Source of the DNA: Cristatella mucedo
Lineage: Eukaryota; Bryozoa; Phylactolaemata; Cristatellidae
DNA length: 64,000 bases
Direction: 5' to 3'
Assembly (NCBI GenBank): GCA_009760855.2
Contig: WPIO01000001.1
Location: 19,555,501-19,619,500 of the forward strand
Every line of letters starts with the position of its first letter. Position 1 is the first letter of the stretch. Both the position numbers and the translations under genes were made by a program. This document shows positions 12,401 through 22,359 of this stretch, piece by piece. A model generated the notes under the pieces. That model made no database searches and was not told the origin of the DNA. It worked only from the letters and a program-made list of their open reading frames with translations.

Positions 12401-12740
12401 AGCTGCATCAGTTTCAGCCTGTTCACGCACTCGGGTTAGTTCGCCCTTTGGTCCTGTGTGGACAATAAATTAGCTGTCCCATTCCTCTGCTCTAAGACCG
12501 TTGGCGACAGAAGCTGTAGCTCGGCAGGTCCTAGACTGTGGAATTCACTTCCAAAATTCTTATGCAGCGACAACTACTCTACTACTGCCGACTATGGCTC
12601 ATTCTTTTCAGGGGTCCTGAGCTGCTACTTTTATGCTACTCACTACCTCAACTGCTCTCCTGACTCTGCTATGCTTCCCACATTCTCTTTGTTGCGTGAG
12701 ACGAAGTCTGTTGGCTACCGAATGGGTACCGAAAGCGCGA
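9440..12740 (+). mobile_element. LINE-B: long L2/CR1-type non-LTR retrotransposon, decayed
   Basis: This is the longest copy of LINE-B, a non-LTR element with endonuclease then reverse transcriptase. The endonuclease is at about 9860-10702 and the fingers/RT region from about 11060. The RT palm keeps VPQG (about 11675) and [12 protein letters not shown] (about 11772). The C-terminal segment DNKLAVPFLCSK to ETKSVGYRM lies at 12458-12730. Several frameshifts and stops interrupt the RT. Compared with the copy at 48357-48835, this one stops near 12737 inside the last coding segment, so its tail is missing. It is not autonomous now. Confidence 0.85.
9965..10702 (+). pseudogene. LINE-B apurinic-type endonuclease domain
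   Basis: This frame of 245 codons keeps most of the AP-endonuclease-like domain that nicks target DNA for target-primed reverse transcription. Just upstream and in frame is DAFLLTETW, the conserved TETW block. Inside are GGVAIVVR, the YRPPSG block, the catalytic-region motif VGDFNIHVDN (about residues 100-109) and the closing SDHCSV motif. The annotated ATG lies within the TETW block and is not the native start. The frame ends in a stop just after SDH and a short linker, before the RT. This is the best-preserved part of LINE-B in the window. Confidence 0.85.
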
Positions 12741-12759
12741 TATATACGTAGTGACAGAG

Positions 12760-13215
12760 AGCTGCGAGTGACTACGGAACACGGGTTTCGCGCCGCCCTT
12801 GTCGTCAGCCTCGCGACATCACCGAAGCATCCACGGCCGCCTGACTCCATCGCGGAGCTTTTCGACGCATCTAAATGGAATGCCGACCAGACTGGCGGCC
12901 GCGAATTCGCGAGGGGCCGTTCGAGAGCAACCGCAGCGCCGGCATCCGGGTAACCGAAGAAGTGGGATTACTAATCGCGACTGGATAGCTCGCTGCCTGG
13001 CTGTCGGACAGCGGCATGTAGAGACGGCAAGGGTTAGGTGCGGTGCACAGATGGAAAAAGCATTGCCTCAACGCCTCACCGAGCGGTGGGCGGTGCGCCA
13101 GGGCTGGGCCCTGCGAACCGATGGAAAGTCGCTGCTATCTCCCCCCCCCTCCACCGAGTCGACCCTAGTATTTCGTAGGCAAAGGCCTAGGCGGCAGTGA
13201 GGTCACGACGACCGG
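12760..13215. promoter_or_regulatory. CpG-rich patch after truncated LINE-B
   Basis: High GC and CpG begin where LINE-B breaks off. Open frames cover both strands (133 codons at 12799-13200 on the plus strand), but no domain or splice pattern supports a gene. It may be a small CpG island. Confidence 0.3.
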
Positions 13216-13236
13216 TGCGTGCGGCTTCGGCTAGTT

Positions 13237-13395
13237 CTAATAATAATAACAATAATAATACAATTGGATAGCGCCTTCTGAGAACTGATGCTCTTTCTAG
13301 GTACTTCATATATGCTGCACCGAAAGAGTGATCGCACGATTGGTGGTAGCCTGCACACTGTCATCCAGCATACGGTTAGCAGGCCTTGAAACAAT
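13237..13395 (-). mobile_element. LINE-A 3' tail fragment
   Basis: It has AAT repeats, a decayed hairpin (TAGCGCCTTC with its partner) and a short 3' UTR part on the minus strand. Confidence 0.7.
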
Positions 13396-13785
13396 AATAT
13401 TCTGATTCAATCATCAATTTTCAAAGCTAGCAATATGAATATTTATATTGTAATAGCAAGCAATGCAATACACTGTTATTGCAATTTCAAATGCAAACAT
13501 AACACCATATTATTTTGTCAGCGAAGCAAAATTTGTCCACCAATCACGGTGCACAAACTTACACAGTCCATTATCCACACAATGCGGTCACACTCATGAC
13601 TCCAGAAACGCTGTTAAAACTTAAACATAAACTGCCTATCAAGCTTGACTAAAATATAGGCATTGTTCCTCAGGACAATGCAATGTGCAGATTCTCTTAT
13701 GGCGCCAATACACTACATTTTTAACAATGCGTTCCCTACAAATATTTTTTACGGAATCCTAATGGTTAGAGGTGACATGTAATAA
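13396..13785. other. Unassigned AT-rich DNA
   Basis: No gene, repeat copy or microsatellite was recognised. Confidence 0.4.
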
Positions 13786-14745
13786 TATTAATAATAATAC
13801 ATTTGAAACAACACCCTCAGAGAAATCAAGTTCTTTCTAGGTACTATAAATTTTCTGCAAAGGAAGCGAGATTGAATGGGTAGTGTTAGCGGGTTCAATA
13901 AACAACAAGAATAGCATGGTTAGGCGCGACATGCACAGAGTAAGTATGCAGGTATGGTTAGTGGCATTATGCACACTGTCAGCCCCCATAAGCATATCAA
14001 GGAAGAATCACAGGGACGCACACTAAATGCTGTGATTAATAGATGCGTTTTTAGCTTTTTTTATATGTGGTCAGGTCAGGGGATGACGTGACGCAAGTTG
14101 GAAGTGAGTTCCGGGCTTTTGGACCATACGAACTATAGGCACAGTCTCCAAAGGATTTGAGGTTTGTACGAGGTATAGGTAAGCGCTTTGGTTCGCAAAA
14201 GCGGTGGTACGATGACTAGCTTGATGGTGGTGTAGTTTCGATAGATAGGCTGGCGCCAGAGAGTGAAGGGACTTAAAATAAATGTGACAAAACCTTGAAG
14301 TAGATGCGCTGCTTGAATGGAAGCCAGTGCCGGTAAGCGAAACGTGGTGTGCTATGGCCATGCGACGTTCATGACAGACAAGCCTAGCTGCTGTTTTGCA
14401 TCAACTTTTAAGTGCCGGACTTATCGCCCGACAGTAGATCAGCAAGCAGTGATTTACAAAAGTCGAGACGGGATGTCACAAATGCATTGACCAATTTAGA
14501 TTCAGTAAGAAATGATTTACAAAAGTCGAGACGGGATGTCGCAAATGCATTGACCAATTTAGATGTAGTACATCTGTCTTAGCAAGACCAAATTTTACCA
14601 ATTTTATCTAGTTTGAAACTAATTGAGGCAGACTAGAGTGTGGAGCTGATGTGGCCATCCAGCGAAAAGTCACTCTAGAGCCGGACACCTATATTTCGTG
14701 CAGGTGCAACAGATGTGCTGGCAGAGCCGATTGTGAGCAGCATTA
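13786..14745 (-). mobile_element. LINE-A 3' fragment with internal tandem duplication
   Basis: On the minus strand it reads from the region around the LTLKIGSA segment down to the tail. The hairpin and AAT repeat lie at 13786-13860 and the C-terminal coding remnant at 14040-14745. A 63-bp segment is duplicated in tandem (14451-14513 and 14514-14563), which no other LINE-A copy here shows. Stops and frameshifts are frequent. Confidence 0.75.
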
Positions 14746-15257
14746 GGTTCTCTGTTTAATTCTCTGGCAAGCAAGCCGGCACGAAACAGATAATGGCATC
14801 TACTCGTATCTGCAGAGACTACAGTGAAAGCTCTGCAACCGCTGTAGCAAGGTCGCAGGGTCAAACGGTACCGAGTTGAGCCAAATCCGCAGCCCGTCGT
14901 CAACTGAACGAGATCTGTTTTTTATTTTGATAATCTAATCATTGCAAAGGTGATCGCCTTGCGGAATGGCGAGTAAAACACGAGTCCCTGTAAAAAAACG
15001 AAAGACATTTGAGGTCGAGGCCGGAGAGTGCGGGCAAATTGAGCAGCTATGCGAACCTCGCACCCGGCGGATGGGGTGGCGGAAATTACTTTTAAAGATA
15101 GAGACCCTATCGAGTGACTTGTTTTTCCAGTCACGCGCCCGCTCGCTCGCTCGCTCGCACCAAGTGGGCTACATAAGCCAACTGGCTCCGGCGGCGCTTG
15201 ATTTCTAAAGGATCGCGAGACAAGATCACTTTTCCGATGCGCGCAGACGCAATCGGG

Positions 15258-15793
15258 ATGTGCGAGCGGCGGTGGCTCGCGCTCTGCCTAGTCGCGGTGA
15301 GCGAGCGAGCGCTCGCCGGTCTCAATCGGGCACCGCACTGCTCCACCAGCCCACCGGCTCAGCTGTCTGCCGAGCGTTGCCTGACGCGGCGCCTTCCCTC
15401 AGCCCGCCCGCCCGCTCGCTCGCTCGCCGCCGAGCGCTCGGCTCGCAAGCGCCGTCGATAGGCGGAGATCGGTCGGAAGAGCTCGCGCGCCTCGTTTCAG
15501 CTAGCGTCCGGCGTTCTCGCTCAAGCGTCCGCCGCCGCCGCCGCCGCCGCCGCCGTCGCCTCTCGGTCGGCTGCGCGGGAGAGGAGAGACGCGGAGGCGA
15601 CGAAGTATTACGCGGACGAATCGTACCAAGTACCGCCTGGCGACGAGAACAGCGATGAGTACGAAGACATCCCCTCCTCCTCTGGCGACGGCTCGGCGCC
15701 GGCTTCCAACACGACGACCGAATCGTCACCGCCAGACGCCAGTCGGCCGCTGGAGAGCAATACGGAGTACGCCTGCAGAGATCCTTTCCTGAG
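15258..15793 (+). CDS. Candidate gene 1, first two exons: secreted or membrane protein N-terminus
   Basis: Not recognised. Exon 1 (15258-15296) encodes MCERRWLALCLVA and ends at the donor GTGAGC in phase 0. A 204-bp intron (15297-15500) ends in CTCGTTTCAG. Exon 2 (15501-15793) continues LASGVLAQASA and so completes a signal peptide: a short charged N-region, a hydrophobic core, and likely cleavage near VLAQA or QASA. Next come a short poly-Ala run from GCC repeats, an Arg-rich stretch, an acidic Tyr-containing segment (YYADESYQVPPGDENSDEYE), SSSGDGSA, a potential N-glycosylation site NTTT and EYACRDPFL. Exon 2 ends AG/GTGAGC in phase 2. The SGDG set in acidic sequence could be a glycosaminoglycan attachment site. 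Later exons were not found. The intron placement is inferred; transcript data would decide it. Confidence 0.5.
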
Positions 15794-16011
15794 GGTGAGC
15801 GCCCCAGCGACCGGCTGCAGCGTGAGAGCTGCGGCGACGACGAAGCGCGGCGGTGCCACTTGCCGAAATCCGTCGGCGAACGGCTCTGCGGACGGGCGGG
15901 CAGCGGCGGCTAGCCAGTTTAACGCCTGACGGGGGGGGGCGTCGACGCGCGAGGGCGCGAACGGGCGTGCGTTCGGCTGCTGGCGTGGCTTGGATTGAGT
16001 TGCTCCAAATG

Positions 16012-16063
16012 CGCTTCGCTCGCCTGAGGGTGGCCGCGCTGCCACCCTCAGGCGAGCGAAGCG
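16012..16063. repeat. Perfect 23-bp GC-rich inverted repeat
   Basis: The left arm 16012-16034 and right arm 16041-16063 are exact reverse complements, separated by the 6-base loop CGCGCT. It lies within the first intron region downstream of gene 1 exon 2. Confidence 0.9.
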
Positions 16064-16885
16064 AGTCGTCGAAGCGAGTTCGCAGAGTGGGAGATGCCGC
16101 CGCCGCGGCGGCCGCATTTTCTCCGCCGCCGCCTCCGCCGTGGAGAAAGTGTCTCGTCGAGTCATCCCTGCGCCGAGCGCTATTATTAGCGCTCACTTCG
16201 ACGAGCTCGCTGAAACGAGCGATTTTCAAAACAGCGAATTTCGAATTTCAGCGACAATCTCGCTAGCGGCGATTCGTCGCGCTCGTGGTAGGCGGCGGCG
16301 GCGTTGAAGTCGTCCCGCTTTATTCAGAGTCGAGCGCCGCCGCACGGCCGCAGCTCGCGATTGCCAAGCTCGCTGACTGGACTCGCTCGCTCGAAATCAC
16401 TCCCGCCGCCGCCGTGCGAACGGGGCTGGCGGGACGAGTTTCGTGCGACCTCTTCGGCCAAACGTCGCGCGCGGCGGCTAGAAAATTGGTCGTTAAACGT
16501 GAGGAATGCTGCGGGCGCGTTACGATTAATGGAACGGCGGCAGCTGCCCGATGGTCAAGTTGCGGGTATCGGTTGAATCTCATGGACGAACCACTCCCCC
16601 CTTGCACAGACCTGCGTTTCGCCGAGGAGTCGCCCCAGGCTTAGTCATATAATAATAATAATATTAATAATGCACTTGATAAAGCGCCCTCAAAGAACTC
16701 AATCTCTCTCTAGGCGCTTTACATTTGCTGCAAAGGGAAATGCAATTGAATGGTTAGTAATATCATGCTTGATAAACAAACAAAATGAATAATTTGGTTA
16801 GGGGAGGCATGCACAGGGTCAGCATGCAAATGTGTTTGGTGGCAGCATGCACAGTGTCAGCACGCAGAAGCACATGAAGGACGAG

Positions 16886-17731
16886 TCACAGGGACCCACT
16901 AAATGCTGTCCTAAATATGCGTGTTTTTAAGTTCTTTTTAAATGTGGTCAGGTCAGGAGATGTTCTGACGCAAGTCGGGAGAGAGTTCCAGGCTTTGGGA
17001 GCATACGAACTAAATGCACGGTCTCCAAAGGATTTCAGGTTTGTACGAGGTAGTGATAAACTGTTAAATTCCGAAAAGCGGGTGATACGATGCTTGGCCT
17101 GGTGAGGGAGTATATCTGAAAGATAGGCTGGAGCCAAAGAATGAAGTGACCTAATAGTGAGCGACAAAACCTTGAAGGCAATCCGTTGCTTGACTGGTAG
17201 CCAGTTCAGGTCGGCGAGAAGTGGTGTGATGTGGCAACTGCGACGCTCACGACAGACAAGTCTAGCTGCAGAGTTTTGCACCAGCTGTAATAGCCTGATT
17301 GCACATGTTGGTAGGCCAGCAAGCAGTGAGTTACAGAAGTCAAGACGGGATGTCACAAATGCATGGACTAACTTAGACATGATATCCTTATCTAAGCAAA
17401 CCCGAATTTTAGCAATGTTATGTAGCTGAAAGTAGGCAGATTTGAGTGTGGAGCTGATGTGGTCGTCTAACGAGAGGTCACTTTGGATCATGACACCTAG
17501 ATTTCGAGCTGATTCAACGGGAGATATGCTGGCAGAGCCAATTTTAAGTGTCAGCCTTTCTAATTTTTGAATCCCACTGGGTTTTCTCATAACTAGTAAG
17601 TTAGTTTTATCATCGTTTAGTTTTAGAAAATTTGCTGCCATCCATGTGCAGATGTCATCAATACATGCAGCAGGTGAGTTGAGAGAATTTGAGGTGCTCG
17701 AAGGCTGGGAGGGATCAAAGCAAAGGTACAA
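16886..17731 (-). pseudogene. LINE-A RT C-terminal frame, uninterrupted 281 codons
   Basis: This open frame has no stop from just after the YADD motif to the natural end GSL. It includes LNDDKTNLLVM (about residues 38-48), the RT thumb region, SRLDFCNSLLAGLP (near 132-145), QNSAARLVCRER, LPVKQRIAFKVLSLTIRSLH and APKAWNSLPTC. It is a useful reference for the family's protein. The beginning shown is not a native start, because the frame continues upstream through FHFYADDTQ to the SINE2 insertion. Confidence 0.85.
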
Positions 17732-17761
17732 CTGAGTGTCATCCGCATAGAAGTGAAAGCC

Positions 17762-17907
17762 TAGATTGTAAATAAATCCTTTTCGTATAGCGACAGAAGA
17801 GCCTTTATGGCTCTCACCACCGCTTGCAGTGGCGATAAAGAACCGCCCACCGCAGGAATCAAACCCATGACCTCGGGACCGAGGTCGTTAAAGCAACCGT
17901 CTTTGGC
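17762..17907 (-). mobile_element. SINE2 copy nested in LINE-A
   Basis: The minus strand carries a tRNA-derived head with a Pol III B-box-like GGGTTTGATTCC. The SINE2 body follows (TTCTTTATCGCCACTGCAAG, then a GTGAGAGCC segment and GGCTCTTCTGTCGCTAT). It splits the LINE-A RT frame between GVIA and LGFHFYADD, the same place that is continuous in the copy at 29330-29400. Confidence 0.8.
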
Positions 17908-18827
17908 AATCACACCAGCAGGAGGGAGAGTATAAACCGTGAAAAGAACCGGACCTAGCACTGAGCCCTGCGGTACCCCATAATTCAGAGGTTTCTCGGA
18001 TGATTTTTGTCCATTCACGTCAATACTCTGAAGTCTCCCGCTGAGATAGGACCTGAACCATTGCAGAGCAGTGCCAGTGATGCCCAGGCGAGATGAGAGG
18101 CGCTCTAGAAGAACTTTGTAACCATGAAAGCTATCCCTACTCGGCCGCTAAATTAAGCCGACAGACCGCCTAGCAGCCGCGCCGATTGATGCTATGTGGC
18201 CGTGTTAGTCTTCAGCACTGCATAGCGTAGCCACCTGGCTAAACATCGTCGATGTGCCACTCGGCTGCATAGTTCAAATGCGTTAGGCGGTGCTGAACCT
18301 GGCGCAGGTTGCTGCACCGCTTACTCTCTCGCCTAGCTCCGGGCAGGCCTAATGATTCCTGCATCTTAATTGCTGACAGCTGTTTTCGGGCGCAAACGTC
18401 AGCGGCTGGCTGAAGGGGCAGGGGGCGGGCGGTGCGAAGCGTCTGCCCGGAGATATTCACGACCGGCATCGCCGCTGCTGTTCCGCACGTTCTCGAGCGT
18501 CTTACGCGCGACCTGTGACTAGAACGTAGCCGGTCGGCTCGACGCCACGCTGCCCGGGAGATCTCGCGCGCCATCGGCTGGTTGCGCTCGTCGGCCCGTT
18601 TCGCGAAAGAAAGACTGTGCGGTGGCGCGAGGCTCTACACAGTCGGAAGCCAGTCAGAGGCCGCGTCGTTGCAGTCACGCCAAGCCCTGTATTCGCCTCC
18701 AGGACATCCGGTTGACGCCCGCTCCTCCGGCGCCCGCCCTCAGCTGCCCATAATCTAGCGCTGCAAAATCGCTGCCTGCCGCCTCCGCCTCTGCCGCGCC
18801 CGCTCGCACTCGCTGCTTTAGCGGAAT

Positions 18828-18865
18828 CTGACCTCGAGCACGCGCTCGCGCGTGCTCGAGGTCAG
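18828..18865. repeat. Perfect 17-bp GC-rich inverted repeat
   Basis: Arms 18828-18844 (CTGACCTCGAGCACGCG) and 18849-18865 are exact reverse complements around the 4-base loop CTCG. It lies 43 bp before the (CCG)n tract. Confidence 0.9.
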
Positions 18866-18906
18866 GCTGCTGTGGATCCGTTACCGCCGAGGCGCTTGCA
18901 GAACGC

Positions 18907-19014
<108 letters not shown>

Positions 19015-19734
19015 CGGACGCTGCCACTTTACTACGCAGGAAGTGATGCTGCTTGGCCACGATGACTGTGCAGGAGTCGGCGGCGCGCCAGCGTCCGACG
19101 ACGGAGATGCGGCCGCTGAAGACGACGAGGAGGAGGAGGCCTCTGAGCACAACGAGAAGCGCTAGAATATATGCGCCATACCGGATGCTGGATGCTGTCT
19201 TGGCGGCAGCCGCAACAGAACTCTCGTCCGAACGCGTCCGTGGGCTGCTGCTGGCTGCGCATGCAGAAATGCAGCCAGTGCGAGCTTCTCTATATTTAGA
19301 TTCCTAACCACGAGTTGCTCTCGGTCGGCTAGCCTCGCGGATTGTCTAGCGGCGTGGAAGCACCAGAGCCCGAAGCGTCAATAAAACTGGCAACTTCGGC
19401 CTGCTCCCCTCTTTGGCACACGTGCAGTGACCTTGAACTCAACGCGTACTGGGTAAGGGCTTCGACTTCGGCGTCTTCGGCGCCAACGTGTAGAACACGA
19501 GTTCTTCGTCACACTGCCTCTTGGAATATGTCAGCTCGTGCGGTACGCGATCTGCTAAGATGCAGTATAATAAACGAAATATACTGGCGCAAACAGAACC
19601 AGATCATTCAGCTACCGCCTCTGCGGGAGCAGTTATCCTTTGAAAAAGTTGGACAAATCCAGCGGCCGCTTCGGCTTTGCATTGAATTCTCTCGCTGTGA
19701 TCCCTTGAAATAGGCTTGACCAGTTAGGCTGTGG

Positions 19735-20065
19735 AGTCCCAATCTAAGCAATCCCAGTTTGGCAATGCTGCGTAGCTAAAAATTTGCAGGCTTAACTGGG
19801 GAGCTGATGTAACCGTCTGACGGAACGTCATTTAGTTGGGCTGTGCACCCGCATTCAATGCACTTAGCCGCAGGAGATGTGTTGTCCCGGCCAGTTTGAG
19901 AGTTCGGCATTCCGATGCGTTTGCCGATAATTAGCAAGTATGCATTAGGAAAAATGGTGCCTCCTTCCGGGTGCAAATGTTAAAAAATGAAGTCAGCGAG
20001 GTAGTTGAGACAGCTCGGGGTGCTAGAAGGCAATGAGAGATCAAAGCATGGGTGCAGAAATCTGC
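19735..20065 (-). mobile_element. LINE-A fragment, diverged
   Basis: The minus strand matches the LINE-A RT between the palm and thumb (around CFDPSLPS to LTLKIGSA), with many substitutions and stops. No tail is present. Confidence 0.6.
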
Positions 20066-21127
20066 ACGAAAAAATCAGCGGAGTCTCATTCATTGCAAAA
20101 GCCCCCCTTGATCTGGCTTAATTTTGGTCTGGTTCTTTCTGTCTCGTTTCTAATTCATACTTTCTATGGTAGTAGAAACTCAACAACGAACTAGTGACTT
20201 ATCCCTTATGCAACGCGCCAAGTTGAGTGGCAGCTGAGCCTCCTTTCTGACCACGCTTGTTTACACTGAGCGCGGCCTCAAAGCTCAAGCCCTTGCAACT
20301 AGTTAAAGCTCACATGACCTGATTACATTAGGTAACATATTTACTAATTTTCTGCCCTTGGGTGTACAGCGTAGTTTTGTAATCCGTTATGTCGTAAATA
20401 TTAATTAAAAGGAAGCTATCATATAAACATAAATAGCTGTTTTTTCATAACAAATTCTCTTCTGCAATCAGAAAAATGATATTACTGAAATTGTATACTG
20501 AAATTGTCTTGCTTCGCTATATAAGATACGACGAGGACGTCGGGTTCGAACTTACAGCAGGCCGTGTGCCGCTATCTCAATTAGTGACGGCTAGGCGGAT
20601 ATAACACTAAATAGTATCGCACATAGAAGTTAAACAGTGCAGATGCCTTGAATAAACTTTAAGTTTACGTTACCGTTGAGTAAGAGAATAATGATGAGCG
20701 ATATTCGACGGACATTGGAATACTGCCAATTTATTGCGACAATATGCAAGCGTTTGAAGTCGTGCGAGGCCTAGAAAGCATACGTTGGCAAAAGAAACAA
20801 CAAAAAACCAAGCAAAGCAATGCAAAGCAAAGTATGACCAGTCGGGGAAAGACAAGCACTTGGCACTTCATTTCACGTGCAAACATTGGCTGGACAAGTC
20901 TTGAAGGTGATCTGCGAACAATTGCTGCACCCTAGATGGAATTTCTCGTAGGATACCGTACAATGTAATATTAGGTACAAATGTCATTGTTAATGTATAT
21001 AATTTTGGTTCGCTTACACACTGGTAGAGGACCAATGCAGATACCTATCCCAAGTATTTAGCGGAAACGGACTACCTGCTAAAGCGATAGCTACTTCTGC
21101 GTAGCTGACTCTAGCTAACATCGAACC
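20066..21127. other. Unassigned AT-rich DNA
   Basis: No gene, repeat family or microsatellite was recognised. Confidence 0.4.
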
Positions 21128-21275
21128 GGCAACTCTTGGTCTGGCCCTGCGAGTATGGTGATCGCCCCGATCAAGGCCTGGCCGAGGTCGTGGGCTCGAG
21201 CCCCGTGGGATATGTGAAGCATCTGACTGGAGATTAAGTTCTCTCGTGGCGCTATTCAGACAAATAATATCCATT
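21128..21275 (+). mobile_element. SINE1 copy
   Basis: It has a degraded A-box region (TTGGTCTGGCCCTGCGAG), then the SINE1 core GAGGTCGTGGGCTCGAGCCC with its B box, and the LINE-like hairpin GAGATTAAGTTCTCTCGTGG before GCGCTATTCAGACAAAT. Confidence 0.75.
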
Positions 21276-21670
21276 TACATATATTGAAATGCACGCCTCC
21301 CATAGTGTATCAATGTATTCCTTCGTCCATCGCACCGCAGTACCTCACTGTTCTGGGCTCTGCCATTCCCACCCTTCCGTAGAATGTTCTGGGCGCTGCC
21401 ATCCCTACCCTTCCGGAGAATGATATCTATGGCATCCAGAGAAGAGAACAGTCGAGACATCATCGAGCAGCTAGTCAGACAGCGAGGAAGATATTGCCAT
21501 CCTTGATTCCAATTCAAAAATGCATCAGAGAAGAATAAGCCATACTTTTCTAACCAGAAAGATCTCAACGATCCGGTCACAGAACTCGGTATTATGAAGT
21601 CCAATGCTAAGAATCTGACATATAGGCTTAAGGAGTGGAACTCGTCGAGTGAAATTGTAAAAGTAACCAA
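21275..21670 (-). other. Unrecognised 131-codon open frame with an internal 36-bp repeat
   Basis: The frame is open on the minus strand but resembles no family I know. Near its C-terminus a 36-bp unit is duplicated at about 21350-21421 and encodes ILRKGRDGSAQN then ILRKGGNGRAQN. It runs directly into SINE1. It is more likely chance or an unknown repeat than a gene. Confidence 0.2.
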
Positions 21671-22162
21671 TTAGAGAACGCGTCACCAAATTTATTTAAC
21701 TCCTTCAGTTATCAAGATGGGCATCGTTTTTGCAGCAATGTAGCCGGTCTAGTCGAGGCTATAGAAATCACCTGTAGCCTGAGTGAATAGTGCCTATTGA
21801 TAGAGTTTATCCATGAGCCTCGAAGCTGCTGCTGCTTAATGACAGGAGCAACTAGCCGTCTCATCCTACTCGCTCACTCTGCGAACCTGAAAGAGAACTA
21901 TACCAGTGTCAAGATTTTCCAGAGTGCCTTGAACTATGGCGTCTAAGGCTGGGAAGTCATCGAGACTGCAAATTGGTGTTATTCCAAATAGACCGCCGTT
22001 GCATTTTTACGCTCTGTTATTTGCCTATGGGCCAACCGGGAGACTAAGATGCACCATTACAGAAGGGACTTGCCAATGCGGACCGATTTCACTGGTAGGG
22101 AAGAACTGCATCAAGTGGCAGCCTCTGGTAGACTCACGGAAAGAGCCGATGCCACAACTGCG
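21671..22162. other. Unassigned DNA
   Basis: A plus-strand frame at 21936-22358 runs into the SINE2 copy and is not supported as a gene. Nothing else was recognised. Confidence 0.3.
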
Positions 22163-22350
22163 CATCGTGGTAATCCGCGATGGCTCACTACGTAAGGCGG
22201 TTGCTTTTCACGACCTTCGGCTCCGAGGTCACGTGGATTCGAATCCTGCGGTGGGCGATTATTTATCGCCGCTGCAAGCGGTCGTGATAGCCGTTAAGGC
22301 TCTTCTGTCGCTATGCAAAAATAATCTGTTTAATCAGCTCGTATTTTTTA
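22163..22350 (+). mobile_element. SINE2 copy
   Basis: The tRNA-like head (CACTACGTAAGGCGGTTG, B box GGATTCGAATCC) is followed by the SINE2 body: TTTATCGCCGCTGCAAGCGG, GTGATAGCCGTTAAGGCTCT and TTTAATCAGCT. It is one of the best-preserved copies. Confidence 0.85.
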
Positions 22351-22359
22351 TTGAGTGAA

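Larger units (their letters stand above)
15030..16640 (+). promoter_or_regulatory. CpG island containing gene start 1
   Basis: This 1.6-kb block is very GC- and CpG-rich, with CGCTCG and CCG runs, and is sharply bounded on the right by LINE-A. It contains the ATG at 15258 and two splice-competent exons. Open frames on all six frames are a by-product of the composition. The first few hundred bases are the likely promoter and 5' UTR of gene 1; no TATA box stands out. Confidence 0.5.
16648..18126 (-). mobile_element. LINE-A, 5'-truncated, with nested SINE2
   Basis: The minus strand carries the RT palm and C-terminal half of LINE-A: YGVPQGSVLGPVLF near 17960, the [11 protein letters not shown] catalytic motif near 17740, then the C-terminal region. 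The 3' UTR, hairpin and AAT repeats lie at 16648-16885. It is interrupted at 17762-17907 by a SINE2 copy. The 5' end stops near 18126 at LLERLSSRL, within the RT. It is the least decayed C-terminal half of LINE-A in the window. Confidence 0.9.

Noticed and set aside
15260-16266. Six-frame long ORFs in the 15-16 kb island
   Set aside because: GC-rich DNA lacks stops in all frames. Only the frame joined by splice signals into a signal peptide is kept.
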